Origin: an uncultured Collinsella sp.
GTDB lineage: Bacteria; Actinomycetota; Coriobacteriia; Coriobacteriales; Coriobacteriaceae
Assembly (NCBI GenBank): GCA_902469555.1
Contig: CABRDB010000043.1
Location: forward strand, 1-44,687
DNA: 44,687 nucleotides
Direction: 5' to 3'
Part shown: positions 31,470 to 39,500 of the stretch, piece after piece
How the letters are laid out: each line of letters begins with the position of its first letter
Numbering within the stretch: position 1 is the stretch's first letter
Notes under the pieces: generated by a model
The model's database searches: none
What the model was told of the DNA's origin: nothing
Seen by the model: only the letters and a program-made list of their open reading frames with translations
Made by a program: the position numbers and the translations under genes

Positions 31470-32105
31470 CTAGTCGCGCAGGATGATGTCCATGGCGAGC
31501 ATCAGGTTGCGCTCATCGATGGCAAACGGGGCGGCTTCGCGCGTTTTGGGCTTGGCGCAAAACGCGATGCCCGTGCCCGCGGCCTGAATCATGGGGATGT
31601 CGTTGGCGCCGTCACCGATCGCGACGGTGTGGGCCATGTCGACACCGCACTCAACCGCCCAATCCAGCAGCTGGATGAGCTTGGATTCCTTGGTCACGAT
31701 GTCTGCCGCCAGCTTACCGGTGAGCTTGCCGTCCACGACCTCTAGGCGGTTAGCCAGGCAAAAATCGATGCCCGCGGCGGCCACGATCTTGTCGGCCACC
31801 TCATGGAAGCCGCCGCTTACCACGCCGACCTTCCAGCCCTTGCTGTGCGCTGAGCGCACAAGCTCCAGCGCGCCAGGAGTAAACGTCACGCGCTCAAAGG
31901 TACGCTCGAACACACTCTCGTCCAAGCCGGCAAGCAGCCCCACGCGCTCCTCGAGCGCCTGCTTAAAGTCCAGTTCGCCGCGCATGGCGCGCTCAGTGAT
32001 CTTCGCCACTTGCTCGCCTACGCCGGCCTCCTCGCCCAACAGGTCGATGACCTCCTGGTTGATGAGCGTGGAGTCGATATCCATAACAATGAGCCGTGCA
32101 GTCAT
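31470..32105 (-). CDS. serB: Phosphoserine phosphatase
   Basis: A 211-residue HAD-family phosphatase that completes serine synthesis from 3-phosphoserine. Motif I is DIDSTLIN, near the N-terminus (VMDIDSTLI). Motif II is VVSGGF, and motif III is IGDGANDIPMIQAAGTGIAF. The cap region contains ERAMRGELDFKQALEERV, characteristic of SerB. It lacks the N-terminal ACT-like extension of longer SerB proteins. ATG 32105 follows GGAAAGG. It is divergent from aspS and separated from larB by 114 bases. Confidence 0.92.
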   Translation of the reverse strand: MTARLIVMDIDSTLINQEVIDLLGEEAGVGEQVAKITERAMRGELDFKQALEERVGLLAGLDESVFERTFERVTFTPGALELVRSAHSKGWKVGVVSGGFHEVADKIVAAAGIDFCLANRLEVVDGKLTGKLAADIVTKESKLIQLLDWAVECGVDMAHTVAIGDGANDIPMIQAAGTGIAFCAKPKTREAAPFAIDERNLMLAMDIILRD

Positions 32106-32250
32106 GACGGGCCTTTCCAAGTGCTGTTTTATTGGGGCATATTGTCGCACGTGACGCGTGCAGACGGGTGCCGCGACGCATCAATTGTTTCGTCTCCGTC
32201 AAGTCTTTGGGCAGGAGCCACTTTTCCGCGGCACATCGACACAGGTGCGA

Positions 32251-32256
32251 TAAGAT
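32251..32256 (+). promoter_or_regulatory. Candidate -10 box of aspS
   Basis: TAAGAT lies 106 bases before the aspS start. A -35 box is not evident. It would give a leader of about 100 bases. Confidence 0.4.
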
Positions 32257-32298
32257 AGAACGCCATGTCTGGCTGCGCGGTTTACGCAGGCTGGGCAA

Positions 32299-32340
32299 AT
32301 CTGTACGACGCCGCCCGGAACGACACGGGGCGGCACAGAT
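32299..32340 (+). promoter_or_regulatory. Structured hairpin in the aspS leader
   Basis: ATCTGT (32299-32304) pairs with ACAGAT (32335-32340), and GCCGCC (32310-32315) with GGCGGC (32329-32334). It ends just before the AAAGGAGG Shine-Dalgarno sequence. There is no T-box consensus, so the class is unknown. Confidence 0.4.
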
Positions 32341-32361
32341 CCATAAAGGAGGATCACTGGT

Positions 32362-34149
32362 ATGAGCCAGACCCGTCCCATCGATGAGCATTCCATGCAC
32401 ACCCGTACCTGCGGCGAGCTTCGCTTCGAGAACGTGGGCGAAGAGGTCACCCTCACCGGTTGGGTGAGTCGTCGCCGCGACCACGGCGGCCTTATCTTCT
32501 GCGACCTTCGTGACCGCGAGGGCATCACGCAGCTCACCTTCGACCCCGAGCACTCCGACGGCGATGCCTTTAAGATCGCCGAGACCATGCGTCCCGAGTG
32601 GCCCATCAAGATCCACGGCGTCGTGCGCGCTCGTGGTGAGGAGACCACCAACACCAAGCTCGCGACCGGCGAGATCGAGGTCCTGACCGACCACGCCGAG
32701 GTGCTCAACACGTCCGTCACCCCGCCGTTCCAGATCGAGGACGGCATCGAGACGAGCGAGGACACCCGCCTGCGCTATCGCTATCTGGACCTCCGTCGTC
32801 CCGAGATGATGGCCAACCTCAAGCTGCGCTCCGACTTTACCTTTGCCATTCGGGAGGCGCTGCACAACCGTGAGTTCATGGAGGTCGAGACGCCCTCCCT
32901 GTTCAAGTCCACGCCCGAGGGCGCTCGCGACTTCATCGTTCCCAGCCGTATTCAGCCGGGTAACTTCTACGCCCTGCCGCAGTCCCCGCAGCTCCTGAAG
33001 CAGCTGCTCATGGTCGGTGGCGTCGAGCGCTACTACCAGGTTGCCAAGTGCTTCCGCGACGAGGACCTGCGTGCCGACCGTCAGCCCGAGTTCACCCAGG
33101 TCGATATCGAGATGTCCTTCGTGGACCAGAACGACGTCATGAGCGCGCTCGAGGAGGTCCTGGCCGACGCCTTCGGCCGCATGGGCGTCGAGATGCCTAC
33201 GCCGCTGCGTCGTATGGACTACTGGGAGGCCATGGACACCTATGGCTCCGACAAGCCCGATACCCGCTATGGCATGCACCTGGTCGACCTGACCGACATC
33301 TTCGCCAACTCCAAGTTCAAGGTCTTTGCGACTGCCGCAAACGAGGAGGGCTCTGTCGTCAAGGCCATCAACGCCAAGGGCGCCGGTGCCTGGGCACGTG
33401 CCAAGATCGATAAGCTTGCCGGCGTGGCCTCCACGTTTGGCGCCAAGGGCCTGGCCTGGATTGCTTTCCGCGAGGACGGCTCTATCAACAGCCCCATCGT
33501 CAAGTTCTTCTCGGACGAGGAGATGGCGGCTCTGCGCGAGCGCATGGATGTCGAGCCCGGCGACCTTGTGATGTTCGCCGCCGGCCCGCGCTTGCTCTCC
33601 GACGAGATCCTGGGCGGCATGCGTTCGCACATGGCCAATGCGCTCGAGATCAAGCGCGAGGGCCACGACTTCCTGTGGGTCGTCAACTTCCCGCTGTTCC
33701 ACTGGGACGAGGATCGCAAGGCCTATGCTGCCGAGCACCAGCCCTTTACCCTGCCGACCGAGACCGACATCGCCAAGATCGAGGCCGACCCGTTGGCAGC
33801 CGGTTCTTGCACCTACGACTTTGTCATGGACGGCTTTGAGGCCGGCGGCGGCGGTATGCGTATCCACAACGCCGAGATGCAGATGTCCATGCTCAAGCTC
33901 CTGGGCTTTACCGAGGAGCGTGCCGAGTCTCAGTTCGGCTTCCTCATGGAGGCCCTCAAGTTTGGTGCGCCCCCGATGGGCGGTTTCGCTCTGGGCCTGG
34001 ACCGCGTGTGCATGCTGCTCACCGGTTCCGACTCCATCCGCGACGTCATGGCGTTCCCCAAGACGGCCAGCGGCTCCGACCTTATGTCGGGCGCTCCGAG
34101 TGCCGTTAGCGGCGCCCAGCTCAAGGACGTCAGTCTGCGCCTGATGTAG
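32362..34149 (+). CDS. aspS: Aspartyl-tRNA synthetase
   Basis: A 595-residue class II synthetase of the bacterial type. An N-terminal OB-fold anticodon domain (about 10-110, GWVSRRRDHGGLIFCDLRDREGI) precedes the catalytic core. Motif 2 lies in VAKCFRDEDLRADRQPEFTQVDIEMSF. A bacterial GAD insertion lies at about 300-420, and motif 3 is GLDRVCMLLTGSDSIRDVMAFPK. Whether it also charges tRNA-Asn cannot be judged here. The start follows AAAGGAGGATC. It is a single-gene unit with a terminator. Confidence 0.97.
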   Translation: MSQTRPIDEHSMHTRTCGELRFENVGEEVTLTGWVSRRRDHGGLIFCDLRDREGITQLTFDPEHSDGDAFKIAETMRPEWPIKIHGVVRARGEETTNTKLATGEIEVLTDHAEVLNTSVTPPFQIEDGIETSEDTRLRYRYLDLRRPEMMANLKLRSDFTFAIREALHNREFMEVETPSLFKSTPEGARDFIVPSRIQPGNFYALPQSPQLLKQLLMVGGVERYYQVAKCFRDEDLRADRQPEFTQVDIEMSFVDQNDVMSALEEVLADAFGRMGVEMPTPLRRMDYWEAMDTYGSDKPDTRYGMHLVDLTDIFANSKFKVFATAANEEGSVVKAINAKGAGAWARAKIDKLAGVASTFGAKGLAWIAFREDGSINSPIVKFFSDEEMAALRERMDVEPGDLVMFAAGPRLLSDEILGGMRSHMANALEIKREGHDFLWVVNFPLFHWDEDRKAYAAEHQPFTLPTETDIAKIEADPLAAGSCTYDFVMDGFEAGGGGMRIHNAEMQMSMLKLLGFTEERAESQFGFLMEALKFGAPPMGGFALGLDRVCMLLTGSDSIRDVMAFPKTASGSDLMSGAPSAVSGAQLKDVSLRLM

Positions 34150-34172
34150 GCGAGCGGCTACATCTTGCTTGC

Positions 34173-34207
34173 AACGAGGGAAGGACGTGTGTCTTCCCTC
34201 GTTTTTT
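34173..34207 (+). terminator. Terminator of aspS
   Basis: AACGAGGGAAG (34173-34183) pairs with CTTCCCTCGTT (34193-34203), followed by TTTTTT. It begins 24 bases after the stop. Confidence 0.9.
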
Positions 34208-34248
34208 ATACGCCGAGGTTGCGAGGGTATAGGTTGACTGGGCGTCGC

Positions 34249-34356
34249 GGAAACTACGTCCCAGAATTTGCGTCCAAAACGGGTCGCAGTTTCCCAAACA
34301 GGCCCCTTTGGGAAACTGCGTCCCAGAATCCAGCCAAATAACGGGTCGCACTTTCC
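34249..34356. repeat. Two 46-bp direct repeats with internal complementarity
   Basis: Copies at 34249-34294 and 34311-34356 share GGAAACT, CGTCCCAGAAT and ACGGGTCGCA in the same order and end in TTTCC. Each can fold on itself (GGAAACT near the start, AGTTTCC or CTTTCC at the end). The facing ends of the two copies form a perfect 13-bp inverted repeat, GCAGTTTCCCAAA/TTTGGGAAACTGC. Together with the aspS terminator they fill the gap 34150-34455. Confidence 0.7.
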
Positions 34357-34395
34357 GGTTGAGCCTTCTGGCGGGCTTCAACAAGCATCTAACGC

Positions 34396-34401
34396 TACAA
34401 T
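34396..34401 (+). promoter_or_regulatory. Candidate -10 box of the HPr-like gene
   Basis: TACAAT lies 55 bases before the ATG at 34456. It makes the in-frame ATG at 34411 unlikely, since that would be nearly leaderless. Confidence 0.45.
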
Positions 34402-34455
34402 AACTACCACATGGCTGGGTTTGCCAGCCGAATGTACGATGTCGTGGGAGGGGAC

Positions 34456-34704
34456 ATGGTCGAGTTTACAAAGACGATTAAAGATCCGTTGGGATTGCAT
34501 GCCCGCCCGGTTGCGCTGCTCTATGACATCATTGCCAAGCATCGTTGCGACGTGTCAGTCAGTATCGGCGATCGCCACACGGATGGCCGCGATGTCATGG
34601 GACTCATGGCTCTCTACGGCGAGTGCGGCGAGGACATCATCTTCCGCGTTTCGGGCGTAGACGAGGCTTCCTGCGTTACGTCGATCAGAAATCTCTCGCT
34701 CTAA
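34456..34704 (+). CDS. HPr-like phosphocarrier protein
   Basis: An 82-residue protein of the PTS HPr family. The active-site His15 is in the intact motif GLHARPVALL and would accept phosphate from enzyme I. The usual regulatory segment KSIMGVMSL is replaced by RDVMGLMAL, so position 46 is Asp rather than Ser. The start ATG follows GGGAGGGG; an upstream in-frame ATG at 34411 is unlikely. No other PTS gene is near. It is a monocistronic unit with its own terminator. It may be a general HPr or a specialised paralogue. Confidence 0.82.
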   Translation: MVEFTKTIKDPLGLHARPVALLYDIIAKHRCDVSVSIGDRHTDGRDVMGLMALYGECGEDIIFRVSGVDEASCVTSIRNLSL

Positions 34705-34711
34705 GCATGAT

Positions 34712-34749
34712 AGGGCGTGGTAAAGGATGGTCCTTTGCCGCGCCCTTTT
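34712..34749 (+). terminator. Terminator of the HPr-like gene
   Basis: A 16-base-pair stem with two G-U pairs (34712-34727 with 34731-34746) and a TGG loop runs into TTTTG. It starts seven bases after the stop. Confidence 0.85.
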
Positions 34750-34796
34750 GTTTCGTATAGGAAACTTTTTCGAAATCTGAATGGGGACCCTTTCCA

Positions 34797-34850
34797 AAAA
34801 GTTAACCACGTGTTAGTTTACTAAAGCGAACATAGGCGTGGTTAACTTTT
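34797..34850. promoter_or_regulatory. Inverted repeat upstream of feoA
   Basis: AAAAGTTAACCACG (34797-34810) and CGTGGTTAACTTTT (34837-34850) are perfectly complementary. The 26-base spacer contains TTAGTTTACTAA, a near-palindrome that weakly resembles a metal-regulator half-site. It lies 42 bases before the first feoA and may hold its operator or promoter. Confidence 0.4.
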
Positions 34851-34892
34851 ACCGCGTCGATGTTGAGGACGAACTGACGTTAGGAGCCACTC

Positions 34893-35135
34893 ATGTCTTG
34901 CGGACCGCAGATGCCGGCAATGCCGCTTTCGATGGTAAAAGCGGGCGAAACCGTGCGCGTGTCTCGTGTAAAGGGCAATGAGGATATGAAGCACCACCTC
35001 AAGGACCTCGGCTTTGTCGAGGGCAGCGAAATCCACGTGGTGAGCTCGAGTGGCGCCAATATCATCGTCACTGTGCTCGGCGCACGCTTTGGCATCGATT
35101 CCAAGGTTGCCATGCACATCATGACCGTCGGTTAG
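34893..35135 (+). CDS. feoA: FeoA-domain protein (first copy)
   Basis: An 80-residue SH3-like FeoA protein that assists the ferrous iron transporter FeoB in the cytoplasm. Conserved signatures are LSMVKAGETVRVSRVKG, HHLKDLGFVEGSEIHVVS and a C-terminal KVAMHIMTV. An N-terminal extension with a cysteine (MSCGPQMPAM) is unlike the second copy. The start follows TAGGAG. A second feoA begins 39 bases later, then feoB. Confidence 0.88.
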   Translation: MSCGPQMPAMPLSMVKAGETVRVSRVKGNEDMKHHLKDLGFVEGSEIHVVSSSGANIIVTVLGARFGIDSKVAMHIMTVG

Positions 35136-35174
35136 TCCACAGCATTTGATAAAAACCGAAAGGGGGACAAGAGG

Positions 35175-35396
35175 ATGAAGACGTTGGGTGACGTTAAGGT
35201 GGGCGAGAGCTCCACCATCGTCAAGCTTCACGGTGAGGGCGCGCTTCGCCGCCACCTTATGGACCTGGGGCTCATCAAGGGCACTTCGTTCAAGGTCGTA
35301 AAGGTAGCACCGCTCGGCGATCCGGTCGAGATCAACGTGCGCGGCTACGAGCTTTCCATCCGCAAGGAGGAGGCGGCCGTCGTCGAGGTCCAGTAG
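35175..35396 (+). CDS. feoA: FeoA-domain protein (second copy)
   Basis: A 73-residue FeoA protein with LGDVKVGESSTIVKLHGEGALRRHLMDLGLIKGTSFKVVKVAPLGDPVEINVRGYELSIRKEEA, a textbook family match. Two FeoA proteins before FeoB is a common arrangement in Firmicutes and some Actinobacteria. The start is preceded by GGGGGACAAGAGG. About 120 bases with an iron-box-like site separate it from feoB. Confidence 0.9.
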   Translation: MKTLGDVKVGESSTIVKLHGEGALRRHLMDLGLIKGTSFKVVKVAPLGDPVEINVRGYELSIRKEEAAVVEVQ

Positions 35397-35427
35397 GGGC
35401 TTGCTACGTATATTTCTGCAGATAAAG

Positions 35428-35446
35428 TTAGGTTTTTCTAACTTAA
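35428..35446. promoter_or_regulatory. DtxR/IdeR-like iron box upstream of feoB
   Basis: TTAGGTTTTTCTAACTTAA matches the DtxR/IdeR consensus TTAGGTTAGCCTAACCTAA at 15 of 19 positions; three of the mismatches are in the centre. The core AAGTTAG/CTAACTT is a perfect inverted repeat with a six-base spacer. It suggests iron-dependent repression of feoB, possibly through an internal promoter. Confidence 0.65.
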
Positions 35447-35472
35447 TGCAGCACTTTGAAGCACATTATCCA

Positions 35473-35498
35473 GCCTGCGCGGAGAAAGCAGCGCAGGC
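35473..35498 (+). promoter_or_regulatory. Leader hairpin before feoB
   Basis: GCCTGCGC (35473-35480) pairs perfectly with GCGCAGGC (35491-35498). It ends about 20 bases before the feoB ATG, close to the AAGGA ribosome site. There is no T-run, so it is not a terminator. Confidence 0.4.
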
Positions 35499-35518
35499 AC
35501 ACAAGGAAGAAGGATTGA

Positions 35519-37846
35519 ATGGCGGATTCTCAGATCCATGTCGCGCTGGCGGGTAACCCCAACTGCGGCAAGACCACGCTTTTCAACCTGATCACCGGCG
35601 CCAACGGCTACGTTGGCAACTGGCCCGGCGTCACGGTTGAGAAAAAGGAGGCCAAGCTCCTAAGCGACAAGAACGTTACCATCACGGACCTCCCTGGTAT
35701 CTACTCGCTTTCCCCCTACAGCCCCGAGGAGCAATGCTCGCGCGATTATCTCATGAGCGGCGAGCCCGATGTGGTCGTCCAGGTTGTCGATGCCACCAAC
35801 CTCGAGCGCAACCTGTACCTGGCGCTTCAGGTTATCGAGACCGGCCTGCCCGTAGTCGTCGCCCTCAACATGGCCGACTTGGTCGAGAAGAACGGCGATA
35901 AGATCGACACGGACAAGCTCTCCAAGAAGCTCGGCTGCCCGGTCATGATGATCTCGGCCCTTAAGAACAAGGGTATCAAGGAGCTTTTCGAGCAGGTTAA
36001 GAAGTCCGCTGCTTCCAAGGGCCAGGTGCCGGAGCACAAGTTCGATTCCTCCATCGAGGACGTTCTGGACCACATCGAAAACAACCTGCCGGCAAGCGTT
36101 CCCGCCAACAAGCGCCGCTACTATGCCGTCAAACTGTTCGAGCGCGATGCGGATGCCTGCAAGCTCATCAACCTCACCAAGGAGAAAGCCGCTCGCGTTG
36201 AGCAACTGGTCGCCCAGTGCGAGCAGGATTGCGACGACGACGCCGAGTCCATCATCACCGGCGAACGCTATGGCGTGATTGCCCACATCATCGACGAGTG
36301 CCTCACCAAGGCTCCGACAAAGATGAGCACCTCCGAGAAGATCGACCGCGTGGTTACCAACCGTATTCTGGGTCTGCCGATTTTTGTGGTCATCATGTTC
36401 TGCGTGTACTACATCGCCGTTTCCACCTTGGGCGGCACGGTGACCGACTTCACCAACGACCAGCTCTTCGGTACCGACGGTTGGTATGTGCTCGGTCAGG
36501 GTCGCGACGCCTACGACGCGGCTGTCGAGGCCGCGGGCGACAACGCCGACTCGGTCGACCCAGCGCAGTACGGCCCCTATGTCCCGGGTATTACCACCAT
36601 GGTCCACGACGCGCTTGTGGCGGGTGGCACCGAGGACGGCGGTCTGGTCGATTCGCTTGTCTGTGACGGTATCGTCGGCGGCCTGGGCGCCATCTTCGGC
36701 TTTGTGCCGCAGATGTTCCTGCTGTTCGTGATGCTGTCTTTCCTGGAGGACTGCGGCTATATGGCCCGCGTTGCCTTCATCATGGACCGCGTGTTCCGCC
36801 GCTTTGGCCTGTCCGGTAAGTCCTTCATCCCCATGCTCGTGTCTTCGGGCTGCGGCGTCCCCGGCGTCATGGCTACCAAGACCATCGAGAACGAGAAGGA
36901 CCGCCGCATGACGGTCATGACCACCACGTTCATTCCCTGTGGCGCCAAGCTGCCGATCATCGCCCTGCTCATGGGTTCCATCATCGGCGATTCTTCCACC
37001 ACCGCCGCGTGGATCAGCCCGCTCTTCTACTTCCTGGGCGTCTTTGCCGTCATCGCCTCGGGCCTCATGCTCAAGAAGACCAAGCTCTTCGCCGGCCGCC
37101 CGACGCCGTTCGTTATGGAGCTTCCCGCCTACCACTTCCCGGCGATCCGCTCTTGGGCACTGCACGTGTGGGAGCGCTGCTGGGCCTTTATTAAGAAGGC
37201 CGGCACGGTCATCTTCGCGTCCACCGTCGTGGTTTGGTTCCTCTCCAACTTTGGTAGCTACAACGGTTCCTTTGGCTTCCTGCCTGCGATGGACGGCATC
37301 CCCGAGGAGTTCATGGACTACTCCGTGCTTGCCATGCTCGGCAACCTGGTCGCTTGGATCTTCGCCCCGCTCGGCTTTAGCACCTGGCAGGCTACCGCGC
37401 TGACTGTCTCTGGCCTTGTCGCTAAGGAGAACGTCGTCGCCACCGCCGGCTCGCTGCTGTCCGTCGCCGACGCGGGCGAGACCGACCCGAGCCTGTGGAC
37501 CGCGTTTGCCGGCATGTTCCCCACCATGGGCGCCTGCGTTGCCTTCGGCGCGTTCAACCTGCTGTGCGCTCCGTGCTTTGCCGCTATGGGTACCATCCGC
37601 AACCAGATGGATTCCGGCAAGTGGACCGCGATTGCCCTCGGCTACGAGTGCGCCTTCGCTTGGGTGATCGGCCTGTTCATCAACCAGTTCTATAACCTGC
37701 TTGTCCTTGGGCAGTTTGGCTTCTGGACGGTTGTGGCTATCGTGCTGCTGGTCGCGATGCTCTTCCAGATTTTCCGTCCTATGCCCAAGCACGCTTGGAC
37801 CGACGAGGACGAGACCAACACTGCTTCCGCTGCAGTTTCCGCCTAA
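35519..37846 (+). CDS. feoB: Ferrous iron transporter FeoB
   Basis: The 775-residue Fe(II) uptake protein of the inner membrane. The N-terminal G domain has G1 GNPNCGKTT (12-20), GNWPGVTVEKK, G3 DLPGIYSLSP, G4 NMAD and G5 SALKN. A helical regulatory domain follows, then a membrane domain with Gate motifs (SSGCGVPGVMATKTI and FIPCGAKLPI) and about ten helices in total. An Asp/Ala-rich insertion at about 320-375 lies after the first membrane helix. Preceded by two feoA genes and an iron box, and followed by a small Cys-rich membrane protein, it forms a complete Feo unit. Confidence 0.97.
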   Translation: MADSQIHVALAGNPNCGKTTLFNLITGANGYVGNWPGVTVEKKEAKLLSDKNVTITDLPGIYSLSPYSPEEQCSRDYLMSGEPDVVVQVVDATNLERNLYLALQVIETGLPVVVALNMADLVEKNGDKIDTDKLSKKLGCPVMMISALKNKGIKELFEQVKKSAASKGQVPEHKFDSSIEDVLDHIENNLPASVPANKRRYYAVKLFERDADACKLINLTKEKAARVEQLVAQCEQDCDDDAESIITGERYGVIAHIIDECLTKAPTKMSTSEKIDRVVTNRILGLPIFVVIMFCVYYIAVSTLGGTVTDFTNDQLFGTDGWYVLGQGRDAYDAAVEAAGDNADSVDPAQYGPYVPGITTMVHDALVAGGTEDGGLVDSLVCDGIVGGLGAIFGFVPQMFLLFVMLSFLEDCGYMARVAFIMDRVFRRFGLSGKSFIPMLVSSGCGVPGVMATKTIENEKDRRMTVMTTTFIPCGAKLPIIALLMGSIIGDSSTTAAWISPLFYFLGVFAVIASGLMLKKTKLFAGRPTPFVMELPAYHFPAIRSWALHVWERCWAFIKKAGTVIFASTVVVWFLSNFGSYNGSFGFLPAMDGIPEEFMDYSVLAMLGNLVAWIFAPLGFSTWQATALTVSGLVAKENVVATAGSLLSVADAGETDPSLWTAFAGMFPTMGACVAFGAFNLLCAPCFAAMGTIRNQMDSGKWTAIALGYECAFAWVIGLFINQFYNLLVLGQFGFWTVVAIVLLVAMLFQIFRPMPKHAWTDEDETNTASAAVSA

Positions 37847-37875
37847 GTCCGAATAAGGATCAACCCCTTTCCACG

Positions 37876-37909
37876 AGCCCGGGTGTCTCAGTGACACTCG
37901 GGCTTTTTG
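37876..37909 (+). terminator. Terminator of the feo operon
   Basis: AGCCCGGGTGTC pairs with GACACTCGGGCT (one G-U pair), followed by TTTT. It is 29 bases after feoB. Confidence 0.85.
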
Positions 37910-37917
37910 ACGCAATG

Positions 37918-37992
37918 GGGGACAGATTGCTTTGCTCCAGAAGTAAGATGTGGCGTTTCCGCAGATAAAACCGACCAAAATAAACCTGTCCC
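37918..37992. repeat. REP-like GGGACAG...CTGTCCC palindrome
   Basis: GGGACAGATT (37918-37927) and AACCTGTCCC (37983-37992) are complementary apart from one wobble, with 55 bases between. The arms resemble GGGACAGGTTTATTT-type REP heads found beside REP transposases. None is encoded here. Confidence 0.4.
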
Positions 37993-38050
37993 TATTTGGT
38001 AGGTGGAGAATGGGGTAAAGTAAGTGCTGGTTAACTAGAGGAGGCTTGCT

Positions 38051-38251
38051 ATGGCACCTATCGATATTGTTGTACTGGCTGTTATCGGCGTTGCGTTTGT
38101 CGCCGTGTGCGTGCGCATCTACCGCAAGGGCACCTGCGCCGACTGCGCTCAGGGTGGCGTTTGCACGGGGCATTGCTCCAACAAAAAGACGTGCGCTGCA
38201 CTTAAGGGCGTAGACAAAATCGCCGAAGACTTGGGTCGCGGTATCAAATAA
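38051..38251 (+). CDS. FeoB-associated Cys-rich membrane protein
   Basis: A 66-residue protein with one N-terminal membrane helix (IVVLAVIGVAFVAVCVRIY) followed by a cytoplasmic cluster of cysteines (CADCAQGGVCTGHCSNKKTC). Proteins of this design often follow feoB in anaerobes and may act as an iron chaperone or FeoB accessory. The start follows GAGGAGG with six bases spacing. A terminator separates it from feoB, so it may have its own promoter. Confidence 0.82.
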   Translation: MAPIDIVVLAVIGVAFVAVCVRIYRKGTCADCAQGGVCTGHCSNKKTCAALKGVDKIAEDLGRGIK

Positions 38252-38264
38252 GGTCCGGACATCC

Positions 38265-38301
38265 AAGCGCTCCGCGGGCATCCGTTCGCGGGGCGCTTTG
38301 T
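38265..38301 (+). terminator. Terminator of the Cys-rich protein gene
   Basis: AAGCGCTCCGCG pairs with CGCGGGGCGCTT (one G-U pair), followed by TG and then sparse T. It begins 13 bases after the stop. Confidence 0.65.
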
Positions 38302-38395
38302 GCATTTGAGGGAGAGTACGGCGAGTCGAAGAGTATTTTTGGGGTATCGTTAACTGGACTATTAATTGGCAACTTATCTATAACGGAGTAACCGC

Positions 38396-39475
38396 ATGAG
38401 CGCTCGCGTAACCATGAAGGACATAGCCGCCGAGCTTGGCGTTTCCATCAATACCGTGCACAAGGCTCTGACGGGAAAGGCCGGCGTGAGCGAATCCGTG
38501 CGCGCCAAGGTGAACGCTAAGGCCGAGGCCATGGGCTATCACCGCAACACAAGTGCCTCAAGCCTGCGCCGCAAGGATATCAATCTGGTGTTTTGCCTGC
38601 CCCGCGCATCGCGCGAGGGAGCGTACTTTTTCCGTTACCTGTGGGAAGGCTGCAATCGCTTTGAACAGGAGGTCATCGACCGGGGCATTACGGTTGAGCG
38701 CGTTGAATTTGGCGTGGGCGGCTACGCTGATGCACTCGAGCAAATCGACGAGCGTCTGCAGGTGGGCGAGAAGATTGATGGCTTGCTCGCCTATGCGCCG
38801 GGCGACGATCGTGCGACTGAGCTTTTGGGGCAGATCGCCGAGGCGGGCGTGACGATTGAGCTTGTCGACGGCGACCGTCCGCATTTGAATCGTTTGGGTG
38901 CGAGCTTGGCCGATTATTCGACGGCAGGCAGCCTTATGGCCGAGCAGGCGGCAAACCTGGTCCATGCTTCTGGGGCCGACGCCCGCGTGCTCCTTTTGAC
39001 AGGCGACCCATATACCGATTCGCACTATCTAACCGCCCGCGCCTTCCACAATTACCTGCGCGAACGTGATATTCCATGGCAGGTTGAGGATCTTGCAGGT
39101 GCCCATGCGCAAGTCAAACAACTCGAGCATGAGCTCGAAAAGCGCTTGAGTGCGCCGGACGCCCCCGAACTTATCTGTAGCGTTTTTGCCGTTGGTTCCG
39201 AAGTGGTTGCCGACGCGCTCGTCTCGACCGGCAAGGCCGGTCAGGTCATGGTGATCGGCAACGACCTGTTTCCCGAAAGTGCTCTGGCCTTGCGCCGCGG
39301 TATCTTTACCAATATTGTCTATAAGGACCCGACGAGCCTGGCGTATCGCGGCGCTAAGACGCTGGGCGATTATCTGCTGTGGGGAAGGACCCCGACGGTG
39401 CCCGTCCAGAAGGGTGCTGTCGAGATGGTATTTGCCAGCAATGTCGACCGCTACTGCGAACTTGCGGGTATTTAG
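38396..39475 (+). CDS. LacI-family transcriptional regulator
   Basis: A 359-residue regulator. The N-terminal helix-turn-helix reads VTMKDIAAELGVSINTVHKALTGKAGVS, where the recognition helix has SINTVHKAL. The effector domain is of the periplasmic-binding type (about 60-359), with a sugar-binding-like GDRPHLNRLGASLADYSTAGSLMAEQ. It stands directly upstream of the hexuronate genes. The twin GTGAACGTTCAC palindromes near uxaC have the central CG expected of LacI operators, so it probably controls uxaCBA in response to a hexuronate intermediate (inference). Confidence 0.88.
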   Translation: MSARVTMKDIAAELGVSINTVHKALTGKAGVSESVRAKVNAKAEAMGYHRNTSASSLRRKDINLVFCLPRASREGAYFFRYLWEGCNRFEQEVIDRGITVERVEFGVGGYADALEQIDERLQVGEKIDGLLAYAPGDDRATELLGQIAEAGVTIELVDGDRPHLNRLGASLADYSTAGSLMAEQAANLVHASGADARVLLLTGDPYTDSHYLTARAFHNYLRERDIPWQVEDLAGAHAQVKQLEHELEKRLSAPDAPELICSVFAVGSEVVADALVSTGKAGQVMVIGNDLFPESALALRRGIFTNIVYKDPTSLAYRGAKTLGDYLLWGRTPTVPVQKGAVEMVFASNVDRYCELAGI

Positions 39476-39500
39476 CCGATTGAGCAGGTACCCCCTCTTG

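Noticed and set aside
32257..32361. T-box riboswitch before aspS
   Set aside because: No AGGGTGG-type T-box sequence or terminator/antiterminator pair is visible.
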